Program-made: the position numbers and the translations under genes
The notes under the pieces: model-generated
Told to the model about the DNA's origin: nothing
Databases searched by the model: none
The model's input: only the letters and a program-made list of their open reading frames with translations
In this document: piece after piece, positions 57,879 to 64,000 of the stretch
How positions within the stretch are numbered: the stretch's first letter is position 1
Layout: every line of letters starts with the position of its first letter
From: Allobosea vaviloviae
Lineage (GTDB): Bacteria > Pseudomonadota > Alphaproteobacteria > Rhizobiales > Beijerinckiaceae
Direction: 5' to 3'
NCBI RefSeq assembly: GCF_001298265.1
Contig: NZ_LGSZ01000037.1
Span: 17,587 to 81,586, forward strand
DNA: 64,000 nucleotides

Positions 57879-60731
57879 ATGAGCGATACCAAGACCCCGG
57901 GCGACAAGACCTTGACCGTCGCCCCTCCGAAGACCCTGACGTTGAAGCGTCCTGTCGAACAGAGCACTGTCCGGCAGAGCTTCTCGCATGGGCGCTCCAA
58001 GCAGGTGGTCGTCGAGGTCAAGCGGCGCGTCGCCGGCTCCGAGGTCAAGGAGCAGCCTGTCGCGCGCGCGCCGCAGCCGCAGGTCCAGCAGGCCGCGCCC
58101 CGCCCGGTGCCGCCCACTCCGACGCCACCGTCGCGGCCGTCTTCGGGCATGCTCCTGCGGACCCTTTCCGAGGACGAGAAGGATGCGCGCCAGCGCGCCC
58201 TTTCGGATTCGCGGGGCCGCGAGGCGGAAGCCCGCCGGATCGCCGAGGATGAAGCACGTGCGCGTGCCCTTGCTGCCGAACGCGAGCGGCAGGAGCGTGA
58301 ATCCGCTCTCGCCCGCCAGCGCGAGGAAGAAGAGCGGCGCCGCCAGGAGGACGATCGCAAGCGTCGTGCCGAAAGCGCCGCCCGCCAGCGCATGGACGAG
58401 CCGCAGGCTCCGCGCCCGCCGCAGCCGCCGCGCGAGTCCACGCCGGCTCCGCAGCCGCAGCCCGAAAGCGGCGCCTCGCCGGCTCCGGCCCCCACATTTG
58501 CCCAGGCTCCGCGCCCGGCGCCGTCAGGTCCGCGTCCCGATTTCGCGCCGCGCACGCCGATGCGCGATATCGGTGCCCGCCCGCCGCGGCTCGATTCACG
58601 TCCGCCGCGCCTCGAGACGCCGCGTCCGCCGCGCCCGGTCGATACGACTGCTCCGGCCGAGCCCGCCATCACCCGTCCGACCCGTCAGGCGCCCTCGACG
58701 GCGACGCCGCGCAGCCGCCCCGACGATGGCGAGGCGCGTCCGGCCTTCCGCCGCCCCGGCGGCTTTGCCGGCGGTCCGCCGCGTGGCGCACCCGTGCCCG
58801 CGCCTAAGACACCCAAAGTCGGCGAAAAGGTTCGCGGCCGCCTGACGCTCTCGACCGCCACCGGCGGTGATGACGAGCGCACGCGTTCGGTCGCAGCCTT
58901 CCGCCGCCGCGTCCAGCGCATGACCGGGCACCGCGCCTCGGACGTCGCCAAGGAGCGCGTGATGCGCGAGGTGATTATCCCCGAGACGATCACCATCCAG
59001 GAACTCGCCAACCGCATGACCGAGCGGGGCGTCGACGTCATCCGCCTGCTGATGAAGCAGGGCGCGATGCACAAGATCACCGATGTGATCGACGCCGACA
59101 CCGCACAGCTCGTGGCCGAGGAAATGGGCCACACGGTCAAGCGCGTCGCCGATTCCGACGTCGAGGGCGGCCTGTTCGACACGCCCGACACCGACGACAG
59201 CCAGGTCACGCGTCCGGCCGTCGTCACCATCATGGGCCATGTCGACCACGGCAAGACCTCGCTGCTCGACGCGATCCGCCAGACCCATGTCGTCACCGGC
59301 GAGGCCGGCGGCATCACCCAGCATATCGGCGCCTATCAGGTGATGACGCCGTCGGGTGCCAAGGTGACCTTCATCGACACGCCCGGCCACGCCGCCTTCA
59401 CCGCGATGCGCGCTCGTGGCGCAAAGGTGACGGACGTGGTCGTGCTGGTCGTCGCGGCCGATGACGGCGTCATGCCGCAGACGATCGAGGCCATTAACCA
59501 CGCCAAGGCGGCCGGCGTTCCGCTGATCGTGGCGATCAACAAGATCGACAAGACCGACGCCAGCCCCGAGCGGGTTCGCGCCGAACTGCTGCAATACGAG
59601 ATCCAGGTCGAGTCGCTGGGCGGCGAGACGCTGGAAATCGAGGTCTCGGCCAAGACCGGCAAGAATCTCGACAAGCTGCTCGAGGCGATCGCACTGCAGG
59701 CCGAACTGCTCGACCTGAAGGCCAATCCGGATCGTCCGGCCGAAGGCACCGTGATCGAGGCCAAGCTCGACCGTGGCCGTGGCCCGGTCGCGACGGTTCT
59801 CGTCCAGCGCGGCACGCTGCGCACCGGCGACATCGTCGTGGCGGGCTCCGAATGGGGCCGCGTGCGTGCCCTGATCGGCGACACCGGCGCCCATATCAAG
59901 GAAGCGCCTCCGTCGCTTCCCGTCGAGGTGCTCGGCTTCAACGGCACGCCCGAGGCCGGCGACCGCGTCGCGGTGGTCGAGTCCGAGGCCCGCGCCCGCG
60001 AGATCACCGATTACCGCGAGCGCCAGAAGCGCGACCGGATCGCCGCCCGCGGCGGCGGATCGACGGCGGGCCGTTCGCTCGCCGACATGATGCGCGACCT
60101 CAAGGAAGGCGCTGGCCGCAAGGAATTCCCGCTCGTCATCAAGGGCGACGTGCAGGGGTCCGTCGAGGCCATTGTGGGAACGCTTGAAAAAGTCGGCAAC
60201 GACGAGGTGCGCGCTCGCGTCCTTCAGTCGGGCGTCGGCGGCATCACCGAATCCGACATCACGCTGGCCCAGGCTTCGGGCGCGGCCGTGATCGGCTTCA
60301 ACGTGCGTGCCCACAAGGAAGCGCGCGAGGCGGCCGAACGGGCCGGCGTCGAAATCCGCTACTATAACATCATCTACAACCTCGTGGATGACGTGAAGGC
60401 GGCGATGTCGGGCCTGCTGGCCCCGACGCTGCGCGAAACCATGCTCGGCAATGCGCAGATCCTCGAGATCTTCGCAGTGTCGAAGGTCGGCAAGATCGCC
60501 GGTTGCCGCGTCACCGACGGCACGATCGAGCGCGGCGCCAATGTCCGCCTGATCCGCGACAACGTCGTGGTTCACGAGGGCAAGCTCGCCCAGCTCAAGC
60601 GCTTCAAGGACGACGCCAAGGAAGTCGTGGCGGGCCAGGAGTGCGGCATGTCCTTCGAGAATTACCAGGATATGCGCGCCGGCGACGTCATCGAGTGCTA
60701 CCGCGTCGAGGAGATCAAGCGCACGCTGTAA
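57879..60731 (+). CDS. infB: Translation initiation factor IF-2
   Basis: 950 aa. Long low-complexity N-terminus (Pro/Arg/Glu-rich, about 60-330), then IF2_N ([13 protein letters not shown]), G domain with GHVDHGKT (about 452-459), DTPGH and NKID, then domains II-IV. Carries fMet-tRNA to the 30S subunit. ATG at 57879. Confidence 0.96.
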   Translation: MSDTKTPGDKTLTVAPPKTLTLKRPVEQSTVRQSFSHGRSKQVVVEVKRRVAGSEVKEQPVARAPQPQVQQAAPRPVPPTPTPPSRPSSGMLLRTLSEDEKDARQRALSDSRGREAEARRIAEDEARARALAAERERQERESALARQREEEERRRQEDDRKRRAESAARQRMDEPQAPRPPQPPRESTPAPQPQPESGASPAPAPTFAQAPRPAPSGPRPDFAPRTPMRDIGARPPRLDSRPPRLETPRPPRPVDTTAPAEPAITRPTRQAPSTATPRSRPDDGEARPAFRRPGGFAGGPPRGAPVPAPKTPKVGEKVRGRLTLSTATGGDDERTRSVAAFRRRVQRMTGHRASDVAKERVMREVIIPETITIQELANRMTERGVDVIRLLMKQGAMHKITDVIDADTAQLVAEEMGHTVKRVADSDVEGGLFDTPDTDDSQVTRPAVVTIMGHVDHGKTSLLDAIRQTHVVTGEAGGITQHIGAYQVMTPSGAKVTFIDTPGHAAFTAMRARGAKVTDVVVLVVAADDGVMPQTIEAINHAKAAGVPLIVAINKIDKTDASPERVRAELLQYEIQVESLGGETLEIEVSAKTGKNLDKLLEAIALQAELLDLKANPDRPAEGTVIEAKLDRGRGPVATVLVQRGTLRTGDIVVAGSEWGRVRALIGDTGAHIKEAPPSLPVEVLGFNGTPEAGDRVAVVESEARAREITDYRERQKRDRIAARGGGSTAGRSLADMMRDLKEGAGRKEFPLVIKGDVQGSVEAIVGTLEKVGNDEVRARVLQSGVGGITESDITLAQASGAAVIGFNVRAHKEAREAAERAGVEIRYYNIIYNLVDDVKAAMSGLLAPTLRETMLGNAQILEIFAVSKVGKIAGCRVTDGTIERGANVRLIRDNVVVHEGKLAQLKRFKDDAKEVVAGQECGMSFENYQDMRAGDVIECYRVEEIKRTL

Positions 60732-60753
60732 GGCGTTCGCTTCCTGGAACAGC

Positions 60754-60852
60754 ACGTCATGGCCGGGCTCGACCCGGCCATCTCGTGACGAGAAGAGCGC
60801 GTCCAGCGCCTTGTCTTCTGAGAGATGGTCGGGTCAGGCCCGACCATGACGT
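60754..60852. repeat. REP-like palindrome between infB and rbfA
   Basis: Ends ACGTCATGG (60754-60762) and CCATGACGT (60844-60852). Left half folds as GGCCGGG-CTCGA-CCCGGCC and right half as GGTCGGG-TCAGG-CCCGACC, so two hairpins within one palindrome of 99 bp. Shares the GTCAT...ATGAC ends of the repeats at 18.4, 25.1 and 52.5 kb. Confidence 0.68.
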
Positions 60853-60884
60853 TTGATCCGGTCCGATCCCGGAGAACGAGAATC

Positions 60885-61334
60885 ATGGCAAAACCATCCA
60901 AATCATCCGGTCCGAACCAGCGGCAGCTGCGCATCGGCGAAGTCATCCGGCACGCGCTGGCGGAGTTGCTGTCGCGCGGCGACATCCATGACGAGGTTCT
61001 GGCCAAGCATGTCGTCACCGTGCCGGAGGTGCGTCTCTCAACCGATCTGAAGCTCGCGACCTGCTTCATCATGCCGCTCGGCGGCGGCGATGTCGCTCCC
61101 GTGCTGAAGGCGCTGAACACGCACAAGAAATACATTCGCGGCGAGATCGCCCATCGCGTGAACCTGAAATTCGCGCCCGATATCCGCTTTCTCCAGGATG
61201 AGAGCTTCGCCGAGGCCGAGCGCGTCGATGCCATCCTGTATTCCGACAAGGTGCGCCAGGACATCCTGAAGCAGCCGCTGCGGATCGACCAGGACGCACC
61301 CGCGGCCGAGAGCAAGGAGCTCGACGATGAGTGA
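60885..61334 (+). CDS. rbfA: Ribosome-binding factor A
   Basis: 149 aa from the ATG at 60885; the upstream frame starts inside the palindrome. KH-like fold with RQLRIGEVIRHALAELLSRG and the FAPDIRFLQDESFAEAERVDAIL end. Late 30S maturation factor. Its last 8 nt overlap truB. Confidence 0.94.
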   Translation: MAKPSKSSGPNQRQLRIGEVIRHALAELLSRGDIHDEVLAKHVVTVPEVRLSTDLKLATCFIMPLGGGDVAPVLKALNTHKKYIRGEIAHRVNLKFAPDIRFLQDESFAEAERVDAILYSDKVRQDILKQPLRIDQDAPAAESKELDDE

Positions 61335-62301
61335 CGTCGCTGCCTCCCAGAACGCCCCCTCCCCAGACGCCGTCATTGTCGAGCAGAACGAGGGACGCAG
61401 CTTCGCGCCGCGCCCCAAGAAGCGCGATGTGCATGGCTGGGTCGTCCTCGACAAGCCCGTCGGCATGACCTCGACCCATGCGGTTGCCGTGGTCAAGCGC
61501 GCCTTTTCCGCCAAGAAGGCCGGCCATGCCGGCACGCTCGATCCCCTTGCCTCCGGCCTCCTGCCGATCGCTCTCGGCGAGGCCACAAAGACCGTTCCCT
61601 TCGTCATGGACGGGCGCAAGGCCTATCAGTTCACGGTCGCCTGGGGCTCGCAGACCAACACCGACGACACCGAGGGCAAGGTCATCGCGACCTCCGACGC
61701 GCGCCCCGACGAGGCCGCCATCACCGCACTGCTGCCGCGCTTCACCGGCACGATCAGCCAGGTGCCGCCGCAATTCTCGGCCATCAAGATCGCCGGCGAG
61801 CGTGCCTATGATCTGGCGCGAGAAGGCGAGGAGGTCGTGCTGGAAGCCCGGCCGGTCGAGATCGACGCGCTGCGCATCGTCTCCCATGACGGCGCCACCA
61901 CGACCTTCGAGGCCGAATGCGGCAAGGGGACCTATGTCAGGGCGATTGCGCGCGATCTCGGCATCGCGCTGGGTTGCCTCGGCCATGTGGCCCATCTCAG
62001 GCGTACCCGGGTCGGCCCCTTCGACATCACCGATGCAGCCAGCGTCGAGACGCTGCGCGAAAGCGCCGAGAGCGCGGCGGTCGCGCTTCTGCCGGTCAAG
62101 GCAGCGCTGACGCTGATTCCGGAAATCCCGGTTCATCGCGACGCCGCGCTGCGGCTGAAGCGCGGACAGAGCGTGCTTTTGCGCGGGCGGGACGCGCCGG
62201 TCGAAAGCCAAGCCGTCTATGCGACCTCGGGCGGCGTCCTCATCGCCACCGGAACGATCGCGCAAGGCGAGTTCGTCCCACACAGGGTCTTCAACCTCTG
62301 A
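61327..62301 (+). CDS. truB: tRNA pseudouridine-55 synthase
   Basis: 324 aa. GWVVLDKPVGMTSTHAVAVVKR start, catalytic Asp in GHAGTLDPLASGLLPIALGEATK (about 65-87), and RAYDLAREGEEV. Makes Psi55 in the T loop. ATG at 61327 overlaps rbfA. Confidence 0.95.
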   Translation: MSDVAASQNAPSPDAVIVEQNEGRSFAPRPKKRDVHGWVVLDKPVGMTSTHAVAVVKRAFSAKKAGHAGTLDPLASGLLPIALGEATKTVPFVMDGRKAYQFTVAWGSQTNTDDTEGKVIATSDARPDEAAITALLPRFTGTISQVPPQFSAIKIAGERAYDLAREGEEVVLEARPVEIDALRIVSHDGATTTFEAECGKGTYVRAIARDLGIALGCLGHVAHLRRTRVGPFDITDAASVETLRESAESAAVALLPVKAALTLIPEIPVHRDAALRLKRGQSVLLRGRDAPVESQAVYATSGGVLIATGTIAQGEFVPHRVFNL

Positions 62302-62454
62302 TTTCAAAAGCCGCGACGGCAGTTCGAAACGTCGCGTTAACGGCGACTCGCTTAAGTCTCTCCGACAGCGCCCAGCATAGTCATGGCCCGTCGCGCACCC
62401 GCGGCATGGCCGCATGCCGGGTTCATAGGCGGCTGCCGCGAGGGATTGAACGCC

Positions 62455-64000
62455 ATGCGCGTGACCCATTTTCTGATCTGCACCATGGCTGCCGGCGGCG
62501 CCGCCATCCTGGCGAGCGGCTTTGTCGCCTATCAACAGATGAACTCGCTCTCGACGGCGCAGGAGACGCATAGTCTGGTTGCCGCCTCGGAAGCGGTCAG
62601 CCGCGTGATCGAGCGCGCCGCCATCGAGCGCGGCAACTTCACACAGGTGATCCTGTCCCCAGATCCCGAGGGGAAGATCGCCGCCGTAGCCCTCCAGTCC
62701 GCGCGTGAAACCGACACCCGCGTTGCGCAGATGCAGGAAAGCTTCGGTTCGACGTCATTCGCCAAGCGCCCCGAACTGGCGGGTCCGGTGAATCAACTCG
62801 CCCAGCGCCTGACGGATGCGCGGAAGCTGGCCTCCGCGGAAGGCGCCAAGCCGCATGGGCAGCGCGATCCCAAGGCAGCGCAGGCTTTCAGCGCCACAGC
62901 GGTCGAGGTGCTTAACCAGCAATCCCAGCTGCAGCGCGCCATCGGCGCGCGCATCGGCGAGCTGAACCCCGCAGTCCGCAACACGGTCTCGCTCGGCGAA
63001 TTCGCAACCACGATGCGCGAAACCGCCGGCAACCGTTCCGTATATCTGACGCAGTATACCGGCTCAGGAAACAAGCTGACACCGTTCGCCTTGTCCGACG
63101 TCGATCGCTTGAGCGGGCGTGTCGAGCAGCTCTGGTTGCTGATCGACCAGGCACTGCACCAGATGGTCACCACGCCGCAGCTCGAGGCCGGGCTCGCGAC
63201 AGCGAAGACGGGCTTCAAGGACGAGGAAAACAAGACCTACGGCTCCATGTACGCTGCGGCTCGCGACGGCCTGCCTCCCCCGATGAGCCTTAGCGACTGG
63301 CGCCCCTGGACCCAAAAGTCGCTCGCGACGATCCTGCAGATGCGCGATGCGGCGTTCGAACAAGCCAAGACCCAGATCAACGCCGACCTGACCGCGGCCC
63401 GCTGGCAGCTCGCACTCTCGCTCCTCGCGATCCTCGCCGTCACGGCTGCCGTTATCGGCGTCGTGTTCCTGTTCAACAGCGGCGTGGTGCGTCCGCTCGG
63501 CAAGCTCGCCGAATCCGTCGGGCTGATGCTGTCGGGTGCCGAGGATGCGAGGGTTCCGGCCAAGGTCGGCATGGTCGAGATCGACGCGATCAGTCACGCG
63601 CTGGGCGATTTCCAGGCCAACATCCAGCGTGTTCGCGCGCTGGAAGAGCAGGAGCACGCGGCTGCGGCCGCCCGTCTCGCGCGCGCCCAGTCGATGGAGG
63701 CGGTGGTGTCGGATGTCGGCGAGGTCGTCGCCGCGGCTGCGGCCGGCGATTTCTCGGCGCGGCTCCAGATCGACCAGGCCGACGAGCAGATGCAGAAGCT
63801 GGTCTCCGGCATCAACGAGATCAACGCGGTGGTGGATTCGGCGACGAGCGAGTTCGCCCGGGCGCTGTCGGCCGTGGCCGAGGGCGACCTGACGGTGCGG
63901 GTGGATGCCGCCTATCGCGGCAAGTTCGCGGAGTTGAAGGGGGCGATCAACGATACGGTCGATCGTCTGTCCGCGACGGTGCGCACGATCCAGGTGACCT
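62455..64000 (+). CDS. Methyl-accepting chemotaxis protein, N-terminal part (cut by window edge)
   Basis: 515 codons visible from ATG 62455, still open at the end. A first membrane segment (about 5-25), a helical periplasmic sensor region with nitrate/nitrite-sensor-like character (RAAIERGNFTQVIL, MRETAGNRSVYLTQY), a second membrane segment (about 320-342), then a HAMP domain (VRPLGKLAESVG) and a second HAMP-like unit (FARALSAVAEGDLTVRVDAAY). The signalling domain would follow outside the window. Confidence 0.85.
   Translation, partial: MRVTHFLICTMAAGGAAILASGFVAYQQMNSLSTAQETHSLVAASEAVSRVIERAAIERGNFTQVILSPDPEGKIAAVALQSARETDTRVAQMQESFGSTSFAKRPELAGPVNQLAQRLTDARKLASAEGAKPHGQRDPKAAQAFSATAVEVLNQQSQLQRAIGARIGELNPAVRNTVSLGEFATTMRETAGNRSVYLTQYTGSGNKLTPFALSDVDRLSGRVEQLWLLIDQALHQMVTTPQLEAGLATAKTGFKDEENKTYGSMYAAARDGLPPPMSLSDWRPWTQKSLATILQMRDAAFEQAKTQINADLTAARWQLALSLLAILAVTAAVIGVVFLFNSGVVRPLGKLAESVGLMLSGAEDARVPAKVGMVEIDAISHALGDFQANIQRVRALEEQEHAAAAARLARAQSMEAVVSDVGEVVAAAAAGDFSARLQIDQADEQMQKLVSGINEINAVVDSATSEFARALSAVAEGDLTVRVDAAYRGKFAELKGAINDTVDRLSATVRTIQVT

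Overview
The window is high-GC chromosomal DNA from an alphaproteobacterium, most likely of the order Hyphomicrobiales (Rhizobiales). The evidence is GcrA (a cell-cycle regulator confined to alphaproteobacteria), a 5-aminolevulinate synthase (C4 haem route), an argD-argF-hslO cluster, a PhrR-type regulator directly before metK, a DUF2336 protein and an Aap-type amino-acid transporter. A genus close to Bosea is my guess, not a result.

Region 1 (1 to about 15.3 kb) is the right-hand part of a genomic island. It ends in a tyrosine integrase (13947-15191) pointing at the 3' end of a tRNA-Gly(CCC) gene (15276-15350, minus strand). The left end lies outside the window. Cargo: a ribbon-helix-helix/GNAT toxin-antitoxin pair (114-946, minus), divergent from a four-gene type III CBASS operon (1108-5094): a CdnC-like nucleotidyltransferase, a HORMA protein, a TRIP13/Pch2-like AAA+ ATPase and a Cap4-like nuclease-SAVED effector. 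A DUF2971 gene follows on the other strand. Then comes a plus-strand cassette of poorly known genes (6486-13199): a small helical protein, an exonuclease I with a +1 frameshift, two large unknown proteins that seem to share a C-terminal motif, a Lon-like AAA+ ATPase without protease domain, and a protein with a possible zinc site. Its spacers carry repeated CAGGACGG words and an 18-bp near-perfect direct repeat. This cassette is the best candidate for an undescribed system.

Region 2 (15.3-35 kb) is core metabolism: dCTP deaminase, apaG-argE, hslO-argF-argD, gcrA, aapJQM, guaC, two inner-membrane transporters, a WecG/TagA glycosyltransferase, an SDR, an allantoate-amidohydrolase-like enzyme and hemA.

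Region 3 (35-54.4 kb) is housekeeping: hslV and hslU separated by a membrane-protein gene, murJ, trpS, uspA, an Nfu scaffold, tsaB-rimI-plsC, miaB-phoH-ybeY-corC-lnt (mostly overlapping genes), phrR-metK, trmB and a DUF2336 protein.

Region 4 (54.4-64 kb) is the transcription/translation operon rimP-nusA-ylxR-infB-rbfA-truB, then the 5' part of a chemoreceptor gene cut by the window edge. Related palindromes with GTCAT...ATGAC ends sit in several core intergenic spaces (18.4, 25.1, 52.5 and 60.8 kb) and look like a REP-type repeat family.
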